Assembly: GCF_900187945.1 (NCBI RefSeq)
Contig: NZ_FYEH01000014.1
Span: 1-64,000 of the forward strand
Length of the DNA: 64,000 nt
Source: Arboricoccus pini
Lineage (GTDB): Bacteria; Pseudomonadota; Alphaproteobacteria; Geminicoccales; Geminicoccaceae
Direction of reading: 5' to 3'
Part shown: positions 8,232-16,989 of the stretch, in pieces
Layout: every line of letters starts with the position of its first letter
Numbering within the stretch: position 1 is the first letter of the stretch
Translations under genes and position numbers: made by a program
Notes under the pieces: generated by a model
What the model was told of the DNA's origin: nothing
Database searches by the model: none
The model's input: the letters and a program-made list of their open reading frames with translations, nothing else

Positions 8232-9257
8232 ATGACCGACCTCCCGGAACACGACGCGGAGCTGAAGGCCGCCGCCTCGCGCCTTCACGCCGACGCCCTG
8301 GTCTGGGACGCGCACGCCTGCCTGCCCTTGCATCCCGACGCGACGATCATGGCGCTGCGCCGCCACCAGGCCAGCGGCGCCAGCTTCGTCTCGGTCAATA
8401 TCGGCATGGACATGAATCCGCTCGAGCAGATCATGCCGGTCATCGCGGCGTTTCGAGCCCAGATCAAGGCGGCGCCGGAGCTCTTCATCCAGGTACGCGG
8501 CGTCGACGACATCGTGCGCGCCAAGGCCGAGGGCAAGCTCGCCGTGGCGTTCGATCTTGAGGGCGGCATCCCCCTTTGTGACCGGCCCGAGATGGTCCAG
8601 CTCTTCTACGATCTGGGCGTGCGGCAGATCCACCTTGCCTATAATCGCAACAATGCCCTGGGCGGGGGCTGTTACGACGAGGACGTCCCCCTCACGCCGC
8701 TCGGACGGCGCATCGTCGAGGCGGTGCATGCGGCCGGCATGCTCATGGACTGCTCCCACACCGGCTATCGAACCAGCCTCGACATCATGGGCCTGGGCCT
8801 GGGACCGGTCCTATTCACACATGCCAATCCAAGGGCCGTGCACGACGATGGCCGCAACATCAAGGACGAACAGATCCTGGCCGCTGTCGCCACGGGCGGC
8901 CTTGTCTGCGTCAACGGCGTCGGCCGTTTCCTCACCGATCCACAGGGCGGTACCGCCAGCCTCGTCGACTGCATCGACTATCTGAGCGAGCTCGTGGGCC
9001 CGACAAGCATCGGATTGGGCATCGATTACAGCTATCCCTTGAACGGCCTCGACGACGACCCCCCCGGTCTCGACAAGGCCTATTGGTGGCCGCCGGCGCA
9101 TGGCTATGGAGGGGGTGTTTCGGGCATCCGCATCGCCACGCCAGAGCAGTTGCCGCAGATCACCGAGACGCTTCTCCGGCGCGGCTACGGCGAGCCGGAC
9201 ATCCGCGCCATTCTCGGTGGCAACATGCTGGCCCTGGCTGCTCGCGTCTGGCGCTGA
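8232..9257 (+). CDS. membrane dipeptidase-like protein, peptidase family M19
   Basis: A 341-residue metallo-hydrolase of the M19 renal-dipeptidase family. Visible family features are FDLEGG with its bridging Glu, IHLAYNRNNALGGG, LMDCSHTGYRTSLD, FTHANPRAVHDDGRN and GLGIDYSYP. The usual first motif HxD near the N-terminus reads WDAHACLPLHPD here, so the second ligand position is Cys rather than Asp; variants at this place occur in M19 subfamilies, and activity is uncertain. The ATG at 8232 is chosen because the domain begins soon after; an upstream in-frame ATG at 8214 is possible. The stop codon lies inside a strong terminator hairpin. Confidence 0.87.
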   Translation: MTDLPEHDAELKAAASRLHADALVWDAHACLPLHPDATIMALRRHQASGASFVSVNIGMDMNPLEQIMPVIAAFRAQIKAAPELFIQVRGVDDIVRAKAEGKLAVAFDLEGGIPLCDRPEMVQLFYDLGVRQIHLAYNRNNALGGGCYDEDVPLTPLGRRIVEAVHAAGMLMDCSHTGYRTSLDIMGLGLGPVLFTHANPRAVHDDGRNIKDEQILAAVATGGLVCVNGVGRFLTDPQGGTASLVDCIDYLSELVGPTSIGLGIDYSYPLNGLDDDPPGLDKAYWWPPAHGYGGGVSGIRIATPEQLPQITETLLRRGYGEPDIRAILGGNMLALAARVWR

Positions 9258-9298
9258 CGGGGCATCGACGACGTCGATGCCCCGTCAGCTTGGTTTTC
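9254..9298 (+). terminator. strong intrinsic terminator after the M19 gene
   Basis: A perfect inverted repeat with 17-nt arms (CTGACGGGGCATCGACG at 9254-9270, complement at 9272-9288) includes the M19 stop codon and is followed by CTTGGTTTT. It also lies 3' of the convergent chorismatase gene. Confidence 0.85.
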
Positions 9299-9333
9299 GG
9301 GAGCTACCGCGCGTTGCGCTGCTTGAGCGGGTG

Positions 9334-10480
9334 TCATCTGGTGAGCGCGGCGTGGCCCTCGATCTCGACCAGGAGCTCCGGGCGACAGATGTCGGCGGCA
9401 AGGATGGGCGGCGGCTCGATCTCGGGCAGCAGGCGGGCCAGGCCCGCCTGGATTTCGGGCAAGTCCGCCTCGTGCTTGAGATAGACGCGCAGCCGCAGTT
9501 TCTCGGCGCGGACGCGATCGCCCTGCGCCGCTGCTGCCTCGATCAGCTTGCGGATATTGGCGATCGTGGTCTCGAGCTGCGCCGCGACATCGCCCGGATG
9601 CAGGGATTCATGCCCAAGAATGGCGGCCGTGCCCGAGAGAAAGAAGAGCCTGGCCGCAGCGCCGCCACCATGCGTCGCGCGGGCGAAGATCGGCGGGGCA
9701 CTGCCATAGCGCGGCGGATAACGATAGGCGCTGACCTGATCCGGATTTTCGATCGGCCGCCCGGGCTCGGCGGTGGCCAGACCGTAGACCAGAAGGGGAC
9801 TCGTGGCTGGCGCCCCCAGCCCGCAGGCGGCCGGGGCCGCCTCCACCGGATGGAGGGCCGCGGCGAATGCCGCCTGCCTGCCGGCATTGAAGAGGCGGTA
9901 GCGCTCGTTGCCATCCTCGGCGCCGAGAATGGCCGGAATATAATTATGCAGACGCTGCCAATGGAGCGATCCCTTGGCACGGAAAAGCGCTCCGTAGACA
10001 TCCTCCGTCCGCGCCAGGATCGCCTGATTGGCCGGAATCATCGCCATGGCCAGCAGGATGCCGTCGGCCCGGGCGGTCAGGACGTCGCCCTCCCTGGCGT
10101 AGCGGACCCTTTTCGAGGTCCGCCAGACCTCGAGTCGAGGGCTGCCGGCCAAAACGGGTTGCGGCAAGCGGGCGAAGGGGCAGCCCGCCGCCAGGCCGGC
10201 CGGGCGATCCGTGCCGATGCCGATGACCGCGAGGATGCCCGGACCCTCAAGCGGCGCCTCGGCAGCATAAGTCTCGATGGCGAGCAGGGCGTCGATCTCC
10301 TTGGCCCGAGGATCTTGTCCCGGGGGCGGTAGAGAAGGGGAGCCTCCCTGTCCAGCCCGTTCGCCGCCGGCAGTCGGCCTCGGCTCTCGTGCCTCAGGGC
10401 GCGCTGCTGGCCAGGATCGTCTGGGGCAGCCGCTCGCGGGGCTCCCCCAGATGATCGAAGCCGCTCGCGAAGAAGCCCAC
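9334..10480 (-). pseudogene. chorismatase-like gene (FkbO/Hyg5/XanB2 family), apparently frameshifted twice
   Basis: The long C-terminal frame matches FkbO/Hyg5/XanB2 chorismatases, which convert chorismate to 3-hydroxybenzoate or a dihydrodiol. Matching segments include LEVWRTSKRVRYAREGD, LHWQRLHNYIPAI, ENPDQVSAYRYPPRYG, RLFFLSGTAAILGHESLHPGD and ADICRPELLVEIEG. The N-terminus is split. Codons with high third-position GC run in one frame to a stop at 10394 (LRVGFFASGFDHLGEPRE), then in a second frame from about 10400 to 10315 (LPAANGLDREAPLLYRPRDK), then in the main frame. One missing base near 10397-10399 and one near 10303-10326 would restore a single protein. The start is unresolved; a GTG at 10480 is in the first frame, and coding may extend slightly further upstream. 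This is either a recent pseudogene or two indel errors at G/C runs. Confidence 0.7.
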
Positions 10481-10657
10481 GCGAAGCCCCGGCCGATCGG
10501 TCTCGGTATCTCCCTTCCGGCCTGGTCTCGCGCCCCATGGAAACGACAGGAGGAGACCGCATGGTTTCGCAACGGACGAAAGCGCACTAGATAAGTCGCA
10601 AGGCCTGCATGTTCCTTGCCCGCCTTTGCCCAATTCCCCTGGCCTTGACGGATCTCC

Positions 10658-12469
10658 ATGGCGCCGCCGCTCTTCATTCTCAAGGACGTCCACCTGACCT
10701 TCGGTGGGACGCCTCTCCTGGAGGGAGCCGAGCTCACCGTCAGTGCCGGGCAGAAGCTGGCGCTGGTCGGCCGCAATGGCTCCGGCAAGTCGACCTTTCT
10801 CAAGATCGCGGCCGCGATCATCGAGCCCGACCGGGGCGACCGGGCGCTGCAGCAGGGCGTCACGTTGCGCTACCTGCCGCAGGAGCCCGACCTCAGAGGG
10901 TTTGCGACGACGGGCGACTATGTCGTAGCCGGGTTGACGTCGGGCGACGATCCGCATCGGGCCAGCTATCTTTTGCAGCAGCTGGGCCTGACCGGGCTGG
11001 AAGAGCCGGCACGCCTCTCGGGCGGCGAGGCCCGGCGGGCGGCACTGGCCCGCGCCATGGCGCCCGAGCCCGACATTCTCCTCTTGGACGAGCCCACCAA
11101 TCACCTCGACCTGCCCGCCATTGAATGGTTGGAGGGCGAGCTAAAGCGCTCCCGTTCGGCACTGGTGCTGATCAGCCATGATCGACGCTTTTTGGAGACT
11201 CTCTCCGACAGCGTGCTCTGGCTGGATCGGGGCCGGACGCGCCTGCTTGCCAAGGGTTTCGCCGCCTTCGAGGCCTGGCGCGACGACATCCTGGAGTTGG
11301 AGGAGAAGGAGCGCCACCGGCTGGATCGCAAGATCGCGCAGGAGCAGGACTGGCTGCGCTATGGGGTCACCGCCAGGCGCAAGCGCAACATGGGCCGGCT
11401 GCGCGCCCTGCAGGGTCTGCGCAAGGAGCGTCGCGAGCAGCGCCGGGTGCTGGGCCAGGTCGAGATGACGGCCGCCGAGGGTCCCTCCTCGGGCAAGCTC
11501 GTCATCGAGGCCAAGGGCGTTGCCAAGAGCTACGACGATCGTCCGATCGTCCAGCCTCTCTCGCTGCGCCTGAAGAAGGGCGACCGGCTGGGCGTCGTCG
11601 GCCCGAACGGCGCCGGCAAGACCACGCTCCTCAATCTCCTGACCGGCGCGCTGGCCCCCGATGCGGGCACCGTGCGCCTGGGCGCCAACGTCGTCATGGT
11701 GACGCTCGACCAAAAGCGCGAGGCATTGGACCCGGAGACCAGCCTGCAGGACACGCTGACCGGCGGTCGCGGCGATCACGTCTTCGTCGGCGGCCAGCCA
11801 CGCCACGTCATGGGCTACATGAAGGATTTCCTCTTCAGCGCGGAGCAGGCGCGAACGCCGGTCCGCGTGCTCTCGGGCGGCGAGCGTGGCCGCCTGATGC
11901 TGGCTCGCGCCCTGGCCGCTCCCTCCAATCTCCTGGTCCTGGACGAGCCAACCAACGATCTCGACCTTGAGACGCTCGACCTTCTCGAGGAGCTTTTGGC
12001 CGATTACGAGGGTACGGTGCTGGTCGTCAGCCATGATCGCGATTTCCTGGACCGGGTAGCGACCTCCGTCCTGGCTTTCGAGGGGGCTGGCAACTGGACC
12101 GAGTATGCCGGTGGCTATAGCGACATGATCACCCAGCGCGGCCATGGCGTGCTGGCGCGAGAACCCCTCGAGGCGCGTCGCCCGGACAAGGGGCAGGCAG
12201 CGGCTCGGGAGGCAGCCGCCCCGCGTCGCCGCCTGGGGTTCAAGGAGCAGCATGCGCTGAAGACATTGCCCGAGGAGATCGAGCGGCGTCGGCGGGAAAT
12301 CGCGGCTCTGGAGGCGAAACTGGCCGATCCCGCGCTCTTTGCCGCCGATCCCGCACTCTTTGCCCGTACCACCGAGGCGCTCACGGCCACCCACGATGCG
12401 CTGGCGGAGGCCGAGGATCGCTGGCTCGAGCTCGAAATGCTGCGTGAGGAGCTCGAAGGTCAGGCCTGA
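10658..12469 (+). CDS. ABC-F family ATPase, Uup-like
   Basis: A 603-residue soluble protein with two fused ATP-binding cassettes and no membrane domain. Cassette 1 has Walker A GRNGSGKST, signature LSGGEARRAALARAMA and Walker B ILLLDEPTNHLD. Cassette 2 has GPNGAGKTT, LSGGERGRLMLARALA and LLVLDEPTNDLD. The linker is basic and helical, and the last 80 residues form a charged coiled coil (LPEEIERRRREIAALEAKLAD), as in Uup. ABC-F proteins act on ribosomes or, for Uup, also on branched DNA; which applies here is inference. It is divergent from the broken chorismatase gene. Confidence 0.93.
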   Translation: MAPPLFILKDVHLTFGGTPLLEGAELTVSAGQKLALVGRNGSGKSTFLKIAAAIIEPDRGDRALQQGVTLRYLPQEPDLRGFATTGDYVVAGLTSGDDPHRASYLLQQLGLTGLEEPARLSGGEARRAALARAMAPEPDILLLDEPTNHLDLPAIEWLEGELKRSRSALVLISHDRRFLETLSDSVLWLDRGRTRLLAKGFAAFEAWRDDILELEEKERHRLDRKIAQEQDWLRYGVTARRKRNMGRLRALQGLRKERREQRRVLGQVEMTAAEGPSSGKLVIEAKGVAKSYDDRPIVQPLSLRLKKGDRLGVVGPNGAGKTTLLNLLTGALAPDAGTVRLGANVVMVTLDQKREALDPETSLQDTLTGGRGDHVFVGGQPRHVMGYMKDFLFSAEQARTPVRVLSGGERGRLMLARALAAPSNLLVLDEPTNDLDLETLDLLEELLADYEGTVLVVSHDRDFLDRVATSVLAFEGAGNWTEYAGGYSDMITQRGHGVLAREPLEARRPDKGQAAAREAAAPRRRLGFKEQHALKTLPEEIERRRREIAALEAKLADPALFAADPALFARTTEALTATHDALAEAEDRWLELEMLREELEGQA

Positions 12470-12632
12470 GCGATGCCAAAGGTCGCAAGGGGCCGTTCCT
12501 TATGCGCGCGATCCGCTCTAGAGAGAGAGGCCGTCCGGTACCGACCGGCGGCCGGCGGCCAAGACTGGAGATAAAGCCATCTCTCGCAGAGCCATTTCCT
12601 GCCGGGCTACCTCGGCCTGTGTTTGGGCGCTC

Positions 12633-13625
12633 TTGAGCGCCGCCCTGCTTATGCTCCTCCCGCCTTTGGCGATGGGGCAGGATAGCCCTTCCGCGAGCGA
12701 ACCAGCACCCCAGTCGCCGCCAGGCGGTGCCGAGAGCGCGCCACAGTCGCCGTCGGCAGATGGCCCGGCTGAGGCTCCGGCAGCCAGTCCGCCCGCCGGC
12801 GATGCGGCGCCTGCCGCCCCACCAGCTGCGGCCTCACCCGAGACCCCACCAGCTGCAGCCTCACCTGAGACGCAGCCTGCCGCTCCGGCCGATCCGACGA
12901 TCGGGAGCCCGCCGCAGGGCGAGGCCAAGCCGGAGGAGAATGGCCATAGCGTCGAGGAAATGAAGCCCACCCAGTCCGAGGACATATTGGGCAAGGAGAT
13001 TGTCAGCCCCAAGGGCGAGGACATGGGCCGCATCGTCAACGTCCTGGTCGATCAGTCGGGGCAGCCGCGGGCGGCGGTCATCGATTTCGGCGGATTTCTC
13101 GGCGTCGGCAGCCGCAAGCTGGCGGTCGACTGGCGGGCTTTGCAATTCTCTCCCGAGCAGGGCAATCAGCCCGTCATCCTCAGACTCAATCGCGACCAGT
13201 TGACCGCCGCGCCCGAATATAAGGGGCCGGACCACCCGGTTTCGATCATCAGCCAGCCGCGCCCCAAGCCGCCGGCCGGTGCGCCTACTGCCGGGGACAC
13301 CCCGCCTGGCCAGTCACCGCCTGGCCAGCCGCAACCCGGCCAGCCGCCGATGGCGGCACCACCGACGCCCGCTGGTGAGACACCGGCCCCGGTCGCGCCG
13401 TCAGTCCCAGTCCCGGCGGGGGAGACGCCTGCGCCGCCCGCCGCGCCGGCCGAGACTCCCGCGACGCCTATGCCGCCGGCCGGTGATACACCCGCCTCAC
13501 CGGGCGCGCCGGCAGCACCGACGGACCAAGTGCCCGCAACGCCACCGGCCACGACAGGCCAGCCGACGCTGCCGGCGCCACCCGCCGACAACCAGCAGCC
13601 GGCCCCGGCGGCCCCGCCGTCGTGA
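12633..13625 (+). CDS. secreted PRC-barrel protein with proline/alanine-rich flanks
   Basis: An exported protein with one PRC-barrel-like domain (about residues 112-200: DILGKEIVSPKGEDMGRIVN, then AVIDFGGFLGVGSRKLAVDW). It is flanked by long Pro/Ala/Gln low-complexity segments with repeated GQPPPGQ- and GETPAP-type units. The conservative start is the TTG at 12633, giving a short signal peptide. The same frame continues upstream to an ATC at 12579 that sits 8 nt after GGAG and would give a full basic n-region plus hydrophobic core, so the true start may be ATC or a mutated ATG. The role is unknown, probably periplasmic or envelope-associated. Confidence 0.75.
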   Translation: MSAALLMLLPPLAMGQDSPSASEPAPQSPPGGAESAPQSPSADGPAEAPAASPPAGDAAPAAPPAAASPETPPAAASPETQPAAPADPTIGSPPQGEAKPEENGHSVEEMKPTQSEDILGKEIVSPKGEDMGRIVNVLVDQSGQPRAAVIDFGGFLGVGSRKLAVDWRALQFSPEQGNQPVILRLNRDQLTAAPEYKGPDHPVSIISQPRPKPPAGAPTAGDTPPGQSPPGQPQPGQPPMAAPPTPAGETPAPVAPSVPVPAGETPAPPAAPAETPATPMPPAGDTPASPGAPAAPTDQVPATPPATTGQPTLPAPPADNQQPAPAAPPS

Positions 13626-13661
13626 CCAGAAGCTGACCGGGAGATAAGGCCCATCGCCGTC

Positions 13662-14897
13662 GTGACGAAGGAGACGCCCAATCCGCCGGCCGCGAGCCTG
13701 CGCGGCCTGGACGGCGTCAATCTCTTCTTGGCCAACGTGCAGACCGGTTTCGGTCCGTTCGTCGCCGTCTATCTCACCTCGCAGAGCTGGACCCAGACCG
13801 AGATCGGGCTGATCTTGTCGATCGGCACGATCACCATGATCCTAAGCCAGTTGCCCGCAGGCGCGCTGGTCGACGCCGTCACCGGCAAGAAGCGGCTGGT
13901 GGCGGGCGCCATCTGTGGCGTGGCGACCGCGGCTCTGTTGATCGCCCTCAAGCCCGTCTTTCTCCTGATCGCCATCGCCAAGGTCATCCACGCGGTCTCG
14001 AGCTGTATTCTCACGCCCGGCATCACCGCGATCAGCGTCGGCCTCGTGGGCCACCAGCAGATCGGCGCCAGGCTCGGACGAAATGCCCGCTTCGCCTCTA
14101 TCGGTAGCGGTATTGCCGCTGCCATCATGGGGCTGTGCGGCGCCTATTTTTCGACCCGGGCGGTGTTCTTCCTAACAGCCTTCCTCACCATTCCAGCGAT
14201 CATCTCCCTGGCGGCTATCCACAAGAGCAAGCCTAGCCAATCGCGCTTCTACGAGGTCTCGAATGTCGACCGGGCCGCCACGCCGGACCGCATGGGCAAT
14301 CCGATCAGCCTCTTTAAGGATCTGCGCGTCCTGAGCTTTGCCGTCTGCTGCGTTCTTTTCCACCTGGCGAATACGGCTATGCTGCCTTTGGCCGGCGGAC
14401 GCATCACTGAGACAGCGGCCAGCACCGCCAGCCTGCTGATTGCCGCCTGTATCGTCGTTCCGCAGGTCATCGTGGCGCTCCTCTCGCCGACCGTCGGCCG
14501 AAAGGCCGATCAATGGGGACGGCGGCCGGTCCTGCTCCTGGGCTTTCTGGCACTGCCCATTCGCGGCGCTCTCTTCGCTGTCGCCCCCGATCCCTACCTG
14601 ATCGTCGCCATCCAGGCCTTCGACGGACTGAGTGCCGCTGTCTTCGGTGTCATGCTGCCGCTGGTCTCGGCCGATCTCACGCGGGGTACCGGCCGTCTCA
14701 ATCTCTGTATCGGCTTGATGGGCCTAGCCGTAGGTCTAGGGGCGACTTTAAGCACGACTCTGGCTGGCTACGCCGCCGACCATCTGGGCACGAACGTGGC
14801 TTTCCTGGGCCTTGGCCTCGCCGGTGCCGTGGCGTTCCTCGCGGTTTTCTTCCTGATGCCCGAAACGCGGCCCGACGAGGACCGGCCGGCCGGCTGA
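13662..14897 (+). CDS. MFS transporter
   Basis: A 411-residue protein with about 12 hydrophobic segments and a major-facilitator layout. There is a loop-2/3-like GALVDAVTGKKRLV and, in the second half, the repeated signature SPTVGRKADQWGRRPVLLLG. The start is GTG at 13662. The substrate cannot be inferred; drug or small-molecule efflux is most common for this type. It is preceded at 36 bp by the PRC-barrel gene on the same strand and is convergent with the YqjE-like gene. Confidence 0.88.
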   Translation: MTKETPNPPAASLRGLDGVNLFLANVQTGFGPFVAVYLTSQSWTQTEIGLILSIGTITMILSQLPAGALVDAVTGKKRLVAGAICGVATAALLIALKPVFLLIAIAKVIHAVSSCILTPGITAISVGLVGHQQIGARLGRNARFASIGSGIAAAIMGLCGAYFSTRAVFFLTAFLTIPAIISLAAIHKSKPSQSRFYEVSNVDRAATPDRMGNPISLFKDLRVLSFAVCCVLFHLANTAMLPLAGGRITETAASTASLLIAACIVVPQVIVALLSPTVGRKADQWGRRPVLLLGFLALPIRGALFAVAPDPYLIVAIQAFDGLSAAVFGVMLPLVSADLTRGTGRLNLCIGLMGLAVGLGATLSTTLAGYAADHLGTNVAFLGLGLAGAVAFLAVFFLMPETRPDEDRPAG

Positions 14898-14926
14898 CCC
14901 GTCGCTGTCTCTCCCGACGGAGCGGC

Positions 14927-15391
14927 CTAGTCGCGCTCGGTGCGCGAGGAGACGATCTCGGTCAGGGCGCCGACAACGACGGCCCCGATGAGGAAGCGCG
15001 CGGGGTTGCGCCTGAAGGCACCGAAGATGCCGGCCGGCAACGCCAGAGCTGGCCTGGCGACGCGGGCGATCATGGGTGCCGCCGTGGCCACGGTGCCGAG
15101 CGACACCCCGGAGGAGGCTGGCGCGCTTGATGCGGGTGCGGCCTTCAGCGAGGCGGGCGTGTAAGCCCGGATGCCCACCAAAATAAGGGCCAGAAGGATG
15201 AGCACCCCGCCTATGATAAGGTTCGCGATGACGGGCGAGGTCAGCGTCACCAGCCAGGCGTGCAGGGCGATGATGAGGAAGACGACGCCCGCCACGGCAA
15301 AGCCTGCCGCGATCAACGCCAGGACGAGGTTTCGGATCCCGAGCTTGATGCCCTTACTCATGATGATGCCGGCAAGCCAGGTTCCGAGCAT
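14927..15391 (-). CDS. YqjE/holin-X-like small membrane protein
   Basis: A 154-residue protein with two strong membrane helices at about residues 17-45 and 53-75, a Pro/Ala/Ser-rich linker and a short hydrophobic C-terminal segment before a basic end. Layout and hydrophobic pattern resemble the YqjE/phage-holin-like family found beside YqjD/DUF883 proteins. An AAGGTAAGGA ribosome region precedes ATG 15391. It lies 189 bp downstream of the DUF883-like gene in the same orientation, recalling the yqjD-yqjE order of enterobacteria. The function is unknown; YqjD-type proteins have been linked to ribosome or membrane association in stationary phase. Confidence 0.72.
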   Translation of the reverse strand: MLGTWLAGIIMSKGIKLGIRNLVLALIAAGFAVAGVVFLIIALHAWLVTLTSPVIANLIIGGVLILLALILVGIRAYTPASLKAAPASSAPASSGVSLGTVATAAPMIARVARPALALPAGIFGAFRRNPARFLIGAVVVGALTEIVSSRTERD

Positions 15392-15580
15392 TGCGTCCTT
15401 ACCTTCCTAGGTAGCTTCCAGCACCGGCCTTGCCGGCGCTCCTGAGGTCTTTTCGGGGCAGGGGCCTATGATGCCCACACCCATATTCCACGATGATCCG
15501 GCCGTTCGAGGCCGCCGGAACTGCCGGCCGACTGGCGCCCCATCTGCTACGCCAGCCGACCCCGTCTCGATGCTGATGCT

Positions 15581-15892
15581 CTAGCGCAGGAGCTTGGCCG
15601 CAATGAAGCCCACGCCGAAGGCGATCGCCAAACTGGTCAGCGGACGTTCGTGAACATTGCGCTCTAGCTTCGCGCGTGCTTCCTCGCCCTGTTTCTTGAT
15701 CTCGGCCGTCACCCGGTCGATTTCCTTCTGCAACTGATGCACCTTCTCCTCGAGAAGACCGCGCGCCTCGCCGGCCTTGGCAGCGCCGAATTCCTTGCCG
15801 TGATCCTTCAGGCTCGCAAGGTCGGCTTTGAGTTGCTCGATATCGGCCTTGAGCGTGTCGGCGTCGGCCGGGCCAAAAACGGGTTCGGACAT
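15581..15892 (-). CDS. DUF883 (ElaB/YqjD-like) protein
   Basis: A 103-residue protein. A long charged coiled-coil region (LKADIEQLKADLASLKDHG, then LLEEKVHQLQKEIDRVTAEIKKQ) is followed by the family-typical HERPLTSLAIAFGVGFIAAKLL C-terminal membrane anchor. Members of this family are small inner-membrane proteins, and YqjD binds ribosomes in E. coli. It pairs with the downstream YqjE-like gene. Start ATG 15892 has a weak ribosome site. Confidence 0.85.
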   Translation of the reverse strand: MSEPVFGPADADTLKADIEQLKADLASLKDHGKEFGAAKAGEARGLLEEKVHQLQKEIDRVTAEIKKQGEEARAKLERNVHERPLTSLAIAFGVGFIAAKLLR

Positions 15893-16150
15893 CTGGGTTC
15901 TCCAAAAAAATCTAATTGACGGTCGGCCTGCCAGCGAGCCTGGCCCTTTAAACGGCTGGTCATCAACAGCGTCTTGCGACGCCTATGGTTGCAGCCGGGA
16001 TCAACGTATCGCTGCTCGGGCGGCGATCGACGAGGGATCGCTCGTCCTGCCGCCAACTGGCAAGGTGAAAGGGAAGTTCCCAAAGCGCGACTTGCGCAAG
16101 GGTCGGGTGTCGTGAGAGGTCCCTTCGCAAGGCCCATCGGAGATAAGCGG

Positions 16151-16366
16151 ATGCCCATCCTCATCGTCCTCGTCCTGGCCCTCCTGATCGCCCAGGTGGG
16201 GTTCTGGAAGGCGTTGGCGGCCGTGCTCGGCGGCATCCTGATGCTTTTGCTCCTTTTACTGTTGGCCATGGCACTCCTCGTCTTGATCGTGCTCACGGCA
16301 CTCCGACGCCGACGGCGCCTGACCTATGTGAACCCGGACCGGCTACCGCCCGATCCGCGTATTTAG
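16151..16366 (+). CDS. small hydrophobic membrane protein
   Basis: A 71-residue protein with GGAG 7 nt before ATG 16151. Two adjacent hydrophobic helices dominated by Leu, Ile and Val (about residues 2-48) are followed by a run of Arg (TALRRRRRL) and a short Pro-rich tail. The positive-inside rule places the tail in the cytoplasm. No family is recognised. It is divergent from the DUF883-like gene across a 258-bp gap in which I see no other feature. Codon use is normal for the window. Confidence 0.6.
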   Translation: MPILIVLVLALLIAQVGFWKALAAVLGGILMLLLLLLLAMALLVLIVLTALRRRRRLTYVNPDRLPPDPRI

Positions 16367-16443
16367 AAACGGGGTTCGCCGAGACGGCGTCGGCCTGCTG
16401 GAGCATCGGTATAAGCGCGTACTGCCCGGGCCGGGCGATGATC

Positions 16444-16989
16444 CTAGGCTACCCGGCGGACCAGCCAGGCGCAGGCGGCAAAGACGACAAAGCCCGATAA
16501 GCTCCATTCCTTGAGCAGCAGATAGGCCAACGCCAGGAGGCCCGTTGTCACCATGGGCAGCGAGTCCAGGGCCGGTCGTTGCATGAGGTGATAGGCGATT
16601 AGGAGGGCCGCCAGGACGTTGAGGCCAAGAAAGGCCATGGACCAGAGGCCGAGGCCGCCGGTGAGAGGCAGGTAGATCAGGGCGCTGCCACGCCAGGAGA
16701 CGGGAAACATGTCGGCAGAGAGGTGGATGGCCGTCGCCGCCAGGATGCCGGCCGCCAGCCTGGGCTGCCCGATGAAGAGGAGAATCAGTCCCGGCAGGAT
16801 GCTGTGGGTCAATCCAGAGCGGTGCGGCAGATAGGGGATGGCCAGATCGATATCGGGTAGCCAGATGCCGATCAGGAGTCCCAAGAGGAACAGAGGCGGG
16901 CTCTGCCCGGCGGTCGTCCAGGTCAAGGGTGAGGATCCATGGGCTTGAGGTGAGGGCATCCCCTGCACCTCGAGCCCCGTGCCGGTCAA
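16444..16989 (-). CDS. DUF457/YdjM-like membrane metal-dependent hydrolase
   Basis: A 181-residue inner-membrane protein with four to five hydrophobic segments. It carries the motif pattern of the YbcI/YdjM (DUF457) family: WLPDIDLAIPYLPHRSGLTHSI, then IHLSADMF, giving D, H, H and D residues suited to metal binding. The frame opens with a TTG that overlaps the TGA of the upstream alcohol dehydrogenase gene (TTGA), suggesting translational coupling; an ATG at 16959 is an alternative start. Enzymatic activity for this family is assumed rather than shown. Confidence 0.75.
   Translation of the reverse strand: MTGTGLEVQGMPSPQAHGSSPLTWTTAGQSPPLFLLGLLIGIWLPDIDLAIPYLPHRSGLTHSILPGLILLFIGQPRLAAGILAATAIHLSADMFPVSWRGSALIYLPLTGGLGLWSMAFLGLNVLAALLIAYHLMQRPALDSLPMVTTGLLALAYLLLKEWSLSGFVVFAACAWLVRRVA

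Noticed and set aside
9100-10332. 410-codon plus-strand frame over the chorismatase region
   Set aside because: It overlaps the end of the M19 gene in another frame and is antisense to the chorismatase homology. It also crosses the strong terminator hairpin.
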